Below, one piece after another: positions 25,957 to 34,380 of a stretch of DNA of 64,000 nucleotides (positions are counted from its first letter, which is position 1; each line of letters begins with the position of its first letter). The position numbers and the translations under genes were made by a program. This DNA is from Pseudomonas persica (GTDB lineage: Bacteria; Pseudomonadota; Gammaproteobacteria; Pseudomonadales; Pseudomonadaceae): NCBI RefSeq assembly GCF_900291015.1, contig NZ_OLKL01000008.1:62001-126000 (forward strand), given 5' to 3'. A model generated the notes under the pieces. The model was not told the DNA's origin. It did no database searches and was given only the letters and a program-made list of their open reading frames with translations.

Positions 25957-27726
25957 TCATTCGTCCACACGGACTTCGCGGAACATGCCCATTTCCATGT
26001 GGAACAGCAGGTGACAGTGATAGGCCCAACGTCCTAACGCATCTGCAGTGACGCGGTAGCTTCGTTTTGAGCCAGGCGGCATGTCGATTGTGTGTTTGCG
26101 CACCATGAAGTTGCCGTTCTCATCCTCCAGGTCACTCCACATGCCATGCAGGTGGATGGGGTGAGTCATCATGGTGTCGTTGACCAGGGTGATGCGCAGG
26201 CGCTCGCCATACTTGAGGCGCAGCGGCTCGGCATCGGAGAACTTGATGCCGTCAAAGGACCAGGCGAACTTCTCCATGTGGCCGGTGAGGTGCAGCTCGA
26301 TTGTGCGGCCAGGCGTGCGGCCGTCCGGATCAAGGAAGGTGCTGCGCAGGTCCGCATACGTCAGCACACGGCGGCCGTTGTCACGCAGCCCGATGCCCGG
26401 ATCGCCCAGTTTGGGTGTTGGGGTCATCGTCTGCATGTCGACCAGGGGGTTGTTGGTCTCGGAGTCCGGGTGGCTCTGCATGGCCGCGCTGGTGTCAGCC
26501 ATGTTGCCATGGTCCATGCCGGCCATGTTGCCGTGATCCATACCAGGCATGCTGCCGTGGTCCATGTCGGCCACGTCGCCATGGTCCATGCCAGGCATGC
26601 CGCCATGGTCCATACCCATATCGCTCATGGCAATGAGTGGCCGTGGGTCGACAGCTGGAACAGGGGCTTGCAAGCCTTCGCGAACAGCCAGGGTGCCCCT
26701 GGAATACCCGGTACGGTCCATGGATTGAGCGAAAATGGTGTACGCCTGCTCGCTTTCGGGCTCGACGATGACATCGTAGGTTTCGGCAACGGCGATGCGG
26801 AACTCGTCGACCGAAACGGGTTTGACATGCTGCCCATCCGCCGCGACAACCGTCATCTTCAGGCCGGGAATTCGCACATCGAAATACGTCATGGCCGAGC
26901 CGTTGATGAAGCGCAGGCGGATTTTCTCGCCCGGCTTGAACACGCCCGTCCAGTTACCGTCCGGGGCCTGGCCGTTCATCAGGTAGGTGTAGGTGTAGCC
27001 GCTCACGTCAGCGAGATCGGTGGGGCTCATCTTCATCTCGGCCCACATCTTGCGGTCGGCTACCGCAGCGGACCAGCCCATTTCGCTCACGTCGTTGACG
27101 AAATCACCCACCGTGCGCTTGTGGTAGTTGTAGTAGTCAGACTGCTTCTTGAGCTTGGCCAGCACCCGGTGAGGGTCTTCATCCGTCCAGTCGCTGAGCA
27201 TGACCACATAATCGCGGTCATAAGTGAATGGCTCAGGTTCTTTCGCATCGATGACCAGGGCGCCGTACACCCCGACCTGCTCCTGGAAGCCGGAGTGGCT
27301 GTGGTACCAGTAGGTGCCGTTCTGCTGGACCTTGAACTTGTACTCATACATGCCGTCGGGGGCGATGCCATGGAAGCTCAGGCCCGGTACGCCGTCCATG
27401 TTTGCCGGCAGGATGATGCCGTGCCAGTGGATGGAGGTGTCCTGCTGCAGGCGGTTGCGCACACGCAGCGTGACAGTATCGCCTTCGCGCCAGCGCAGAA
27501 TGGGCCCGGGTATGGAGCCGTTGATGGCCATCGCTGTACGCGCAGCGCCGGTAATGTTGACCGGCAGCTCACCGATGTAGAGGTCGAAGTCGGTGCCGCT
27601 CAGCACATTCGGTTGGCCGGGGCTGGTCACGGCCCAGACCGGCGCGCGCCACATGCCCAACCCACCCAGTAGTCCGGTAGCGGCCAGGCCTTTGACGAAG
27701 GAGCGTCTGGTAGTTTTGCTTTGCAT
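25957..27726 (-). CDS. copA: Multicopper oxidase CopA
   Basis: A 589-aa periplasmic multicopper oxidase of the CopA (copper resistance) group. A Tat signal ([20 protein letters not shown]) leads three cupredoxin domains. Copper-site motifs are [30 protein letters not shown] and [12 protein letters not shown]. Between domains 2 and 3 a Met-rich loop repeats MDHGxMxG about six times. It oxidises Cu(I) to the less toxic Cu(II) and sequesters copper. It is the first gene of the four-gene operon; a CopR-type box lies 130 bp upstream. No copRS regulator genes are in the window. Confidence 0.95.
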   Translation of the reverse strand: MQSKTTRRSFVKGLAATGLLGGLGMWRAPVWAVTSPGQPNVLSGTDFDLYIGELPVNITGAARTAMAINGSIPGPILRWREGDTVTLRVRNRLQQDTSIHWHGIILPANMDGVPGLSFHGIAPDGMYEYKFKVQQNGTYWYHSHSGFQEQVGVYGALVIDAKEPEPFTYDRDYVVMLSDWTDEDPHRVLAKLKKQSDYYNYHKRTVGDFVNDVSEMGWSAAVADRKMWAEMKMSPTDLADVSGYTYTYLMNGQAPDGNWTGVFKPGEKIRLRFINGSAMTYFDVRIPGLKMTVVAADGQHVKPVSVDEFRIAVAETYDVIVEPESEQAYTIFAQSMDRTGYSRGTLAVREGLQAPVPAVDPRPLIAMSDMGMDHGGMPGMDHGDVADMDHGSMPGMDHGNMAGMDHGNMADTSAAMQSHPDSETNNPLVDMQTMTPTPKLGDPGIGLRDNGRRVLTYADLRSTFLDPDGRTPGRTIELHLTGHMEKFAWSFDGIKFSDAEPLRLKYGERLRITLVNDTMMTHPIHLHGMWSDLEDENGNFMVRKHTIDMPPGSKRSYRVTADALGRWAYHCHLLFHMEMGMFREVRVDE

Positions 27727-27855
27727 GCCGTTGCGTCCAGTCAGTCGAAAAGTTGCTGGTATTCAGGCGGGTGAATGACCCAGCCCGTGGGGCGAGAAGC
27801 CCCCACAATCTTCCTTCACGCTAGCGGACCTGCGCTGTCAGCTGGCTGAGCTATA

Positions 27856-27873
27856 GATTACTTTTCTGTCAGC
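27856..27873 (-). promoter_or_regulatory. Candidate CopR box
   Basis: The minus strand reads GCTGACAGAAAAGTAATC, which fits the Pseudomonas CopR site (TGACA, five bases, GTAAT). It lies about 130 bp upstream of copA. A TATAGC element follows nearby. The cognate CopRS pair would have to be encoded elsewhere. Confidence 0.65.
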
Positions 27874-27909
27874 TTGCGGTGGGTCAAATTCAGTAAGCGC
27901 GCCGCGCAC

Positions 27910-28059
27910 CCTGTGGGAGCGGGTTCACCCGCGAAGAATGCGACGCGATATATGGCACCGGCTATGCCGGTGTTCGCGGGTAAACCCGCTCCCACAAGGC
28001 CCCTGCTAATTCAATGAGTTATGTGCAGTCCTGTGGGAGCGGGCGTGCCCGCGAAGGGC
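27910..28059. repeat. Three-unit REP cluster
   Basis: Three REP units alternate in orientation at about 27910-27937, 27971-27997 and 28030-28058. The segment 27934-28030 repeats 10-110 including non-REP spacer. Together with the CopR box it accounts for the 389-bp gap between copA and the exporter operon. Confidence 0.9.
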
Positions 28060-28115
28060 TCCCCAGTAAAGCCTGTAGAAATCTTCCTGCAGCGTACGGC
28101 TCATTGGCCTGGCCG

Positions 28116-29312
28116 CTACTCACTGCGTAGCGCCGCCACCGGATGCAGGCGGGCGGCCCGCAGTGCCGGAGCCAGGCCGGCGAGAACCCCCAGCACCGCC
28201 GCCAGCAGCAGCGCCAGTAGCAGAAACAGCGGATGCAGCGCCAAGGGCAGGCTCGGCATGGCCAGGTGCAGTAGCCCGAGCAGGATGCCCATCAACAGCA
28301 GGCCAAGCAAGCCACCGGCCAGGGACAGCAGCGTCGCTTCGGCGAGAAACAGCCCGAGCACCTGCCGCGGGCTGGCACCAATCGCCCGCAACAGGCCGAT
28401 TTCCGCCGTGCGCTCGGCCACAGTGGTGGTCATGATGGTGAGAATGCCGACCGCGCCGACCAACAGGGAAATGCCCCCCAAGGCACCGATGGCCAGGCTC
28501 AGGGTGCCGAGAACGCGGTTGAAGCTGCGCAGCATGTCGTCCTGGGTGGTCAGGCTGAAGTCCTCCGCCCCGTGCCGTTCGCCGAGCACCTGGCGAATCT
28601 GCCGGCTCAACACCCGCGACGTGGTGCCTGCGCCGAACACCACATGGGCTTTGACCACCCCGGTGCGGTTGAACAGGCTTTCGGCCCAGTCCACCGGGAT
28701 GTAGGCGATATCGTCGAGGTTGAAGCCGAGCAACTGGCCTTTCTCCGCCATCACGCCGATCACCCGGAAACGCACGCCGCCGACGCGGATCAGCTCGCCC
28801 AGCGGATTGCGCGTGCCGAACAGCTCGGCACGCAGCTGATGACCGAGCACCACATAGGGCGGCGAACGGCCGTCACGGGCTGCGGGCAGGAACTCGCCCA
28901 GGCTCAGTTGCATGCGCCAGGCCTGTGCCAGTTGATGGCCGCCACCGAGAATGTCGCTGCGCCGGTTCAGTTGACCGAACTGGATATCCCCGCTGCCCTG
29001 AATGATCGGCACCGCCGCCTCGACATGCGGCAAGCGCCGCAGGGCGTCGGTGTCACTGATGGTCAGTGGCCGTACACTGCCGAGCAGGCCGCCGAGGCCG
29101 CTGGTCTGGGTTTTGCCTGGGCGCACGGTAATGATCCGCGTACCGAACTGCGAGAAGTTCTCCAGCACATGGCCGCGCACGCCTTCGCCTATGGCCGTGA
29201 GCAGTGCCACGGCGGCGATCCCGATCGCTACCCCGAGCAGGGTCAGCAGGCTGCGCAAGGGGCGACAGGTCAGCGCCGAGCTGGTCAACCGGAAACCATC
29301 TTGCCAGCGCAT
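28116..29312 (-). CDS. MacB-like ABC permease, second of two
   Basis: A 398-aa permease with an N-terminal TM ([24 protein letters not shown]), a periplasmic MacB-type core (VLGHQLRAELFGTRNPLGE; VRFRVIGVMAEKGQLLGFNL) and three C-terminal TMs with the GLLRAIGASPRQVLGLFL coupling segment. The start at 29312 overlaps the stop of the other permease (TGATG). It is similar to, but clearly distinct from, that protein, so the exporter is probably a heterodimer. It is the last gene of the four-gene unit. Confidence 0.87.
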   Translation of the reverse strand: MRWQDGFRLTSSALTCRPLRSLLTLLGVAIGIAAVALLTAIGEGVRGHVLENFSQFGTRIITVRPGKTQTSGLGGLLGSVRPLTISDTDALRRLPHVEAAVPIIQGSGDIQFGQLNRRSDILGGGHQLAQAWRMQLSLGEFLPAARDGRSPPYVVLGHQLRAELFGTRNPLGELIRVGGVRFRVIGVMAEKGQLLGFNLDDIAYIPVDWAESLFNRTGVVKAHVVFGAGTTSRVLSRQIRQVLGERHGAEDFSLTTQDDMLRSFNRVLGTLSLAIGALGGISLLVGAVGILTIMTTTVAERTAEIGLLRAIGASPRQVLGLFLAEATLLSLAGGLLGLLLMGILLGLLHLAMPSLPLALHPLFLLLALLLAAVLGVLAGLAPALRAARLHPVAALRSE

Positions 29313-30523
29313 CAGTGCGCTCCCGGCGGGCGTAACGCCGCCACCGGCTCCAGCGCCGCGGCCCGAGCGGCCGGTAGCCAGGCGAACAGCAGCGCCGTGC
29401 CGAGTGCCAGCAGCACCGCACCAGCCCGCGCCCACCAAGGGGCATGGAGCGGCAGATCGAACGCCAGGCGCCCCAGCCAGAGCAGGGTTTCGGCCAGCAG
29501 CAGGCCCGCCAGCGCCCCCGTCAGGGCCAGCAGCGCCGCCTCGCCGAGGAACAGCAGGCGCAGCTGCGCCGCCGTCCCGCCTATGGCTTTGAGCAGGCCG
29601 ATCTCGGCGCTGCGCTGGCTCACTGCAATCCAGGTCACGTTCATGATCAGGATGCCTGCCACCAGCAGGCTGATCGCGGCAATCCCGGCCACCGCCAGGG
29701 TCAGCACTGCGAGTATCTGGTCGAAGGCGCTGAGCAGGCTGTCCTGGCTGACCAGGGTGACGTCTTCCTCACCCTCGTGGCGCTCCTTGAGCGCGGCGAT
29801 TATCAGCCGCTGGCTACGGTCGAGAAAACTCGGACCATGCACCTCGACAAACACCCGCGACAACCCTTCGCTATTGAACAAGGCCTGGGCACTGGCCACC
29901 GGGATGATCAACATCTCGGCGAAATCCATGCCCAGGGATTCGCCCCGCTCACCAAGGATACCGACCACCCGGAAGCGCCGGTCGCCGGCGCGCAACCATT
30001 CACCCAGGGCCGGGCGTGCACCGAACAGCTCGCGCCGGAGTTTGCCGCCGATCACGCAGACGGCCTCGGCCTGCTCAGGGTCCAGCGCCGGCAGGGGCTG
30101 GCCCCGGACGACCGTCAGTTGGCGAATGGCGAAGAAGTCCGGGGTGGTGCCCAGAGTCAGCACCTCACGATTGCGGTTGCCGACTATCACCTCCATCTGC
30201 CCGGCCTGCTGCGGCGCAACCCGGCGGATGCCCGGCAACCGGCTGATGGCCTGGACATCCTGCAAGGTCAACTCGTGCGGCGTCAGGCCGGTGAGCGGCG
30301 GCATTCGCCCCGTGGTTTCCTTGCGGCCCGGGAAAACGATCAGAATGTCGCGTCCGAGCAGCGAGAACTCGTTCAGGACAAAGGCCCGCGCCCCTGCGCC
30401 GAGACCGGTGAGCAGGTTGACCGCAACCACCCCGATAGCGATGGCCAGCAGTAGCATCAGGCTGCGCGAACGATGCCCACGCAAGGCGCCGAGCCAGAAG
30501 CCCAGGGCATCGGCTGCGCGCAT
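29312..30523 (-). CDS. MacB-like ABC permease, first of two
   Basis: A 403-aa permease of the MacB/FtsX class: N-terminal TM (SRSLMLLLAIAIGVVAVNLL), a periplasmic domain with CVIGGKLRRELFGARPALGEW, and C-terminal TMs with the EIGLLKAIGGTAAQLRLLFL coupling helix. One-base overlaps join it to the ATPase upstream and the second permease downstream. Two separate permeases served by one ATPase distinguish this from classical MacB, where ATPase and one permease are fused and homodimeric. Confidence 0.87.
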   Translation of the reverse strand: MRAADALGFWLGALRGHRSRSLMLLLAIAIGVVAVNLLTGLGAGARAFVLNEFSLLGRDILIVFPGRKETTGRMPPLTGLTPHELTLQDVQAISRLPGIRRVAPQQAGQMEVIVGNRNREVLTLGTTPDFFAIRQLTVVRGQPLPALDPEQAEAVCVIGGKLRRELFGARPALGEWLRAGDRRFRVVGILGERGESLGMDFAEMLIIPVASAQALFNSEGLSRVFVEVHGPSFLDRSQRLIIAALKERHEGEEDVTLVSQDSLLSAFDQILAVLTLAVAGIAAISLLVAGILIMNVTWIAVSQRSAEIGLLKAIGGTAAQLRLLFLGEAALLALTGALAGLLLAETLLWLGRLAFDLPLHAPWWARAGAVLLALGTALLFAWLPAARAAALEPVAALRPPGAH

Positions 30524-31209
30524 CAGGCCAGCGCCCGCTGCGGCGCAATACTGTGGATACGCCCGTCACGCATGCGCAACTGGCGCTGTGCGCGCGCACC
30601 CAGGCTGGCATCGTGGGTCACCACTATCAGGGTCAGGCCCTCGCCATTGAGCTCCTCCAGCAGGCTGAAGACCTCGGCGCCGGCCTGGCTATCGAGATTG
30701 CCGGTAGGCTCGTCGGCCAACAACAGTGCCGGTTGCATGACCATCGCCCGGGCGATCGCGACGCGCTGGCGCTGGCCACCGGACAGCTCGGCCGGGCGGT
30801 GGGCAAGGCGCTCGCCCAGCCCCAGGCGTGCCACCAATTGGCTGCTGCGCTTGCGCCGTTGCGCCGCACCGATGCCGGCGAGGACCATCGGCAGCTCGAT
30901 GTTTTCCAGCACCGTCAGCCGTGCGATCAGGTGGTAGGACTGGAACACGAAACCTATCAGTCGGCTGCGCAACTGGGCGCGGCGCGCCTCGCTCAGTGCC
31001 GCCGTGGCCTCGCCCTGCAGCCAGTATTCGCCGGCGCTCGGCGCATCGAGCAGACCGAGGATGTTCAGCAGGGTCGACTTGCCCGAGCCCGACGGGCCCA
31101 TCACCGCCATGTAGTCACCGGCGGCGATGTCCAGATCCAGGCCGTCCAGCCCCATCACCTGCTGTTCGCCCAGCTGGAAGCTGCGGCTACCGCCGCGCAG
31201 GCGGATCAT
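30523..31209 (-). CDS. ABC exporter ATP-binding protein (MacB/LolD type)
   Basis: A 228-aa ATPase. Walker A MGPSGSGKSTLLNILGLLD, signature ELSGGQRQRVAIARAMV, Walker B LLLADEPTGNLDS and switch His in VVTHDASL are complete. The N-terminal YMAVMGPSGSGK and the FVFQSYHLIARL Q-loop are typical of MacB-type exporters. It overlaps the adaptor gene by 4 bp and the first permease by 1 bp. Confidence 0.92.
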   Translation of the reverse strand: MIRLRGGSRSFQLGEQQVMGLDGLDLDIAAGDYMAVMGPSGSGKSTLLNILGLLDAPSAGEYWLQGEATAALSEARRAQLRSRLIGFVFQSYHLIARLTVLENIELPMVLAGIGAAQRRKRSSQLVARLGLGERLAHRPAELSGGQRQRVAIARAMVMQPALLLADEPTGNLDSQAGAEVFSLLEELNGEGLTLIVVTHDASLGARAQRQLRMRDGRIHSIAPQRALA

Positions 31210-32357
31210 TTTTCAGTCTCCGTGGCATCCAGCGGGATCACTGCCACGGTATCCTTGAGCCCTTCCTGCTCGAGGCTGGCGACTATACGCGCATCCTCGT
31301 CCAGCCCGGCGAGCACCTCGGTCCAGCGCCAGTTGCTCAACCCGGTTTGCACTTGCACCTCGCGCAACACCCGGGCGCTCGGGTCATATCGCAGTACGCG
31401 CTGCCCCTCCAGCAAGGTCTCGGTGGGGATGCGCAAAGCACCTGCGTGCTGCTCCAGGAGGATCTCGACGTCGGCACTGTAGCCGGTGAGCAGGGCCAGA
31501 TCCGCCGGTGGCTGGTCGAAGCGCACCTCGACATCGACGGTGCGCGCCTGCTTCTCCAGTTCACGCACATAGGGTGCGATGCGGCTGACGCGGCCGACGA
31601 AATGCTGGCCACGGAAGGCATCCAGGCTGATCCGCACGGCGGTTCCGGGGTGAACCCGGGCAGCGTCCACCTCATCGATCGGTGCCTCGACATACAGGCA
31701 GCTGTCGTCGATCAGGTCAACTGCCGGCGGCGTGGGAATACCTGGCGGTGAAGGGGTGACGAACTCGCCGAGTTCGCCGTTGATTTCTGCGACGATGCCG
31801 GCGAATGGCGCACGCAGGGTGGTCTGTTCCAGCAGTGAGCGCTGCAATTGCAGGCTGGCGTCGGCCTCGCGGATCAGCACGGCACTGGCAGTGCACATCA
31901 GCTTCGCCAGGTTAGCCTTGGTTGTGGCCTGATCGAGGCGATCGGCGGCAATCAACTTGCGGTCCGCCAGCTGGCCCAGGCGATCAAGGTCGCGCCGGTC
32001 CAGCAGCGCTTGCTGGCAGCGCTGTTCGCGGGTGTTGCGTTGGGCCTCCAGCCGCGCCTCGGCCTCCTGCAGCCTGGCCTGTTGCTCGTCCTGCCGCAGG
32101 CGCATGAGTACCTGGCCCGGCTGGACCCGCTGGCCCTCACTGACCAGCAACTCGGCAACCTGGCCGCCGACATTGAAGGACAGGTGCGAGCGTCGACAGG
32201 ACTTCAGCGTACCCGCGCGCGTGTTGGCCACCACCGTTTCCACCGGCCCTCGCTCAACCTCCAGGAGCTTGACCGGCAACGGCTGCGGTCGACTCAACCA
32301 GCCGCCCAACACCACTAGACAAGCCAGTATCGACGAGCCAATCAATAATTTGCGCAT
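31206..32357 (-). CDS. Periplasmic adaptor (HlyD/MacA family)
   Basis: A 383-aa membrane-fusion protein anchored by an N-terminal helix (LLIGSSILACLVVLGGWL). It has a lipoyl-like domain (SFNVGGQVAELLVSEGQRV), a coiled-coil hairpin (QEAEARLEAQRNTREQRC to DRRDLDRLGQLADRKLI) and beta-barrel domains. The coil contains Cys residues, which is unusual. The ATG at 32357 has AGGAGG 8 bases upstream; a GTG at 32366 is in frame but inside that spacing. It is the first gene of a MacAB-like operon. No outer-membrane TolC homologue is in the window, and the exported substrate is unknown. Confidence 0.88.
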   Translation of the reverse strand: MRKLLIGSSILACLVVLGGWLSRPQPLPVKLLEVERGPVETVVANTRAGTLKSCRRSHLSFNVGGQVAELLVSEGQRVQPGQVLMRLRQDEQQARLQEAEARLEAQRNTREQRCQQALLDRRDLDRLGQLADRKLIAADRLDQATTKANLAKLMCTASAVLIREADASLQLQRSLLEQTTLRAPFAGIVAEINGELGEFVTPSPPGIPTPPAVDLIDDSCLYVEAPIDEVDAARVHPGTAVRISLDAFRGQHFVGRVSRIAPYVRELEKQARTVDVEVRFDQPPADLALLTGYSADVEILLEQHAGALRIPTETLLEGQRVLRYDPSARVLREVQVQTGLSNWRWTEVLAGLDEDARIVASLEQEGLKDTVAVIPLDATETEK

Positions 32358-32422
32358 GGCCTGCACCTCCTCCCATATGGCTTGAGCCTAGATCAGGAGG
32401 GTGAAAGCTCCATGCAAAACGT

Positions 32423-32472
32423 CATTTATCCGACTATTTTCGGATGAGCGTCAGCGCAGTGTCAGATAAATG
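32423..32472. promoter_or_regulatory. Inverted repeat upstream of the exporter operon
   Basis: CATTTATC at 32423-32430 is repeated inverted as GATAAATG at 32465-32472, and a smaller TCCG...CGGA pair lies just inside at 32429-32444. It lies 65-115 bp upstream of the adaptor start, where an operator would be expected. The regulator is unknown. Apart from this and the terminator at 32571, the 32358-32798 gap holds no gene I can support. Confidence 0.4.
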
Positions 32473-32570
32473 GCGAATGAGATTATTTTCGCACTCGCGC
32501 CTGCGATTTCCCTGCCATAGGAAACCTGCAGAAAGCTCCAGAGGATGAGAATGGGTTTTATTCTGGCATT

Positions 32571-32594
32571 AAAAAGCCGGCTTGTGGCCGGCTT
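32571..32594 (-). terminator. Intrinsic terminator
   Basis: A perfect 8-bp stem (aagccggc / gccggctt) with a 5-base loop is followed on the minus strand by TTTTT. It ends transcription coming from the LexA/S24-like gene, leaving a 3' region of about 200 nt between stop and terminator. Confidence 0.8.
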
Positions 32595-32798
32595 CTCGGG
32601 GACGCTTCCGACTAATTTTTGGTAAGCCGCAATCGCCTTAACTGTGTGGCCATCAAGGGCCTGAAAGAGATGGCAGATGCCCGTGTGGGATATCGCCGAG
32701 CCCTCTGGACCGCGGCTCGCGCCGGTCTGGGGCTTAATGTGCGGCGTAGCATACAAGGGCGCGCGCGGGATGCCCAGCAAAAAATGGCACAGGTTGTT

Positions 32799-33500
32799 TC
32801 AGCCGGGCCGGTGCTGGCGGAAATGCGACCAGTGGAACACCCAGCCAAGGACTTCCAGCCCTTGTGCCTGGCGCTGGGCGGCGGTGTAGCGTTCAACCGC
32901 ATAGTTGCGCCGATCATGGCTGTGCAGGTACAGCGTGCCGTGCTGGCCGAGGCTGAGGTTGTTCACCCTGAGCGCGCCGTTGTGCAGCAGCGCATAGGTT
33001 TCGCCCTCGAATACCTGAGTCATGCCCAGGTCGATGGCCAGGGTGGCCTGCAGCGGAATCAGCGGGGTCATGTTGCTGGCAGGCATGGCCAGGCAGATGG
33101 CGTTGTCGGCATGCACACCCAACACTTTCAGGGCTTTCGCGGGTAGGCACAGGTGCTTGCTGGGCACGGGCGACAGCAGGCCGTTGTGCAGTTCGTAAAA
33201 AGGCACCTTCAGTGCCCGGCCGCCTTGCACCGCCAGCGGCGTGGGCGGGTTGGCGGGCGCCGGCCCGGGCGGGCAGTTGCGCAGGATCGGGTTGTGGTGT
33301 TTGGGGCCTTCGCCCGTGCGCAACCAGCGACGATGCACACAGAACAGGTCGGCCAGTTCGTCCAGCCGGGCCAGGGGTACGCCGCGGTTGAACCAGTTGT
33401 TGACGTGCTGGGGGGTGACGCTGCGTTGGGCGGCGAAATCGGAAGCGGTCAGGCCACATTCGTGGAGCAGGGCTTTGAGGCGGTCGCCGGATGTGTTCAT
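32799..33500 (-). CDS. LexA/CI-like transcriptional regulator (XRE HTH plus S24-like domain)
   Basis: A 233-aa repressor. The N-terminal helix-turn-helix (RLKALLHECGLTASDFAAQRS, cut here; VTPQHVNNWFNRGVPLARLDELADLF) is followed by a Pro-rich linker and a peptidase S24-like fold: LAMPASNMTPLIPL holds the Ser position and GETYALLHNGALRVNNLSL the strand that normally carries the catalytic Lys. That Lys seems replaced by Asn, so self-cleavage is doubtful. The start at 33500 removes 29 unlikely residues. No phage genes adjoin it; it could be a domesticated prophage repressor or a pyocin-type regulator. Confidence 0.8.
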   Translation of the reverse strand: MNTSGDRLKALLHECGLTASDFAAQRSVTPQHVNNWFNRGVPLARLDELADLFCVHRRWLRTGEGPKHHNPILRNCPPGPAPANPPTPLAVQGGRALKVPFYELHNGLLSPVPSKHLCLPAKALKVLGVHADNAICLAMPASNMTPLIPLQATLAIDLGMTQVFEGETYALLHNGALRVNNLSLGQHGTLYLHSHDRRNYAVERYTAAQRQAQGLEVLGWVFHWSHFRQHRPG

Positions 33501-33616
33501 GGCGGCGAGTGTAGCGACGGGGTGCCAGCAAGGATATGAACTGGATGTTGATGGAATTTGTGTGAAAACTACCTGTTTGTAGGGCATTGGCGTAGGACTA
33601 CGTAGGATTTTTTACC

Positions 33617-33652
33617 TCCCGAGCAAATGCGCGCTCCCACAGGGATCGCGCC
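33617..33652. repeat. Single degenerate REP
   Basis: The segment with gcgctcccacagggatcgcg keeps one REP arm but has lost the palindromic core. It is the only lone unit seen in the window and lies in the gap between the regulator and ppa. Confidence 0.5.
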
Positions 33653-33716
33653 AGCTTTTAGAAGTGCCGCAAAGGCAGGTCATCCAGTGCCAGGGCTGCA
33701 AGCAACCCATCAGGCA

Positions 33717-33745
33717 ATAAAAAAACCCCGCCAGGGCGGGGTTCT
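33717..33745 (-). terminator. Intrinsic terminator of ppa
   Basis: On the minus strand, AACCCCGCC...GGCGGGGTTTTTTTATTG forms a GC-rich stem followed by seven T, 15 bp past the ppa stop. Confidence 0.92.
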
Positions 33746-33759
33746 TCATGCCACCGGTA

Positions 33760-34287
33760 TCAGCCCTTGTAGGCAGCAACCGATTTGGTGATCGCGGCAC
33801 GGGCGGCGTCAGCACCTTCCCAGCCTTCGATCTTGACCCACTTGCCCTTCTCGAGATCTTTGTAGTTGGCAAAGAAGTGCTCGATCTGCTGGATCAGCAG
33901 GGCTGGCAGGTCGGTGTATTCCTTCACGTCAACATACAGCTGCGACAGCTTGTCGTGAGGAACAGCGATGACCTTGGCGTCGCCGCCGCCGTCGTCGGTC
34001 ATGTTCAGTACGCCGACCGGACGGGCGCGGATAACCGAACCTGGGGCTACCGGGTAAGGGGTAACGACCAGCACATCCAGTGGATCACCGTCATCGGCCA
34101 GGGTGTTCGGGATGTAGCCGTAGTTGGCTGGGTAGAACATCGGGGTAGCCATGAAACGGTCGACGAACAGGGTATCGCTGTCCTTGTCGATCTCGTATTT
34201 GATCGGCGCGTGGTTGGCCGGGATCTCGATGGCGACGTAGATGTCGTTCGGCAGGTCTTTGCCCGCCGGAATCTTGCTGTAGCTCAT
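33760..34287 (-). CDS. ppa: Inorganic pyrophosphatase
   Basis: A 175-aa soluble family I pyrophosphatase that drives biosynthesis by hydrolysing PPi. Active-site segments present: [24 protein letters not shown] (cut to its key Lys, Glu and Asp), [23 protein letters not shown] with the metal-binding Asp cluster, and [13 protein letters not shown]. Length is normal. It is a monocistronic housekeeping gene with its own terminator. Confidence 0.97.
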   Translation of the reverse strand: MSYSKIPAGKDLPNDIYVAIEIPANHAPIKYEIDKDSDTLFVDRFMATPMFYPANYGYIPNTLADDGDPLDVLVVTPYPVAPGSVIRARPVGVLNMTDDGGGDAKVIAVPHDKLSQLYVDVKEYTDLPALLIQQIEHFFANYKDLEKGKWVKIEGWEGADAARAAITKSVAAYKG

Positions 34288-34380
34288 TGGGCAGTGCCCC
34301 CGTGTTTGACCAAAAAAGTGGCGGCGATTATAGGCACATTCTGCATGGGCATGCCACGCCTGGCCTGATGTGCGGCCCCG

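Noticed and set aside
27910..28059. Possible insertion-sequence ends around the copper operon
   Set aside because: The inverted repeats are ordinary REP units; no transposase gene or target duplication was found.
28572..30650. 692-codon plus-strand open frame opposite the exporter permeases
   Set aside because: It covers two well-supported permease genes and encodes Ala/Arg/Gln-rich sequence without domains.
32451..32780. 109-aa minus-strand ORF in the gap before the exporter operon
   Set aside because: It reads through the intrinsic terminator at 32571-32594 and lacks a ribosome-binding site; treated as non-coding.
32799..33500. A prophage or pyocin cluster around the S24-like regulator
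   Set aside because: Neighbouring genes are housekeeping or transport genes (ppa, macA-like); no phage structural, lysis or integrase genes are present.
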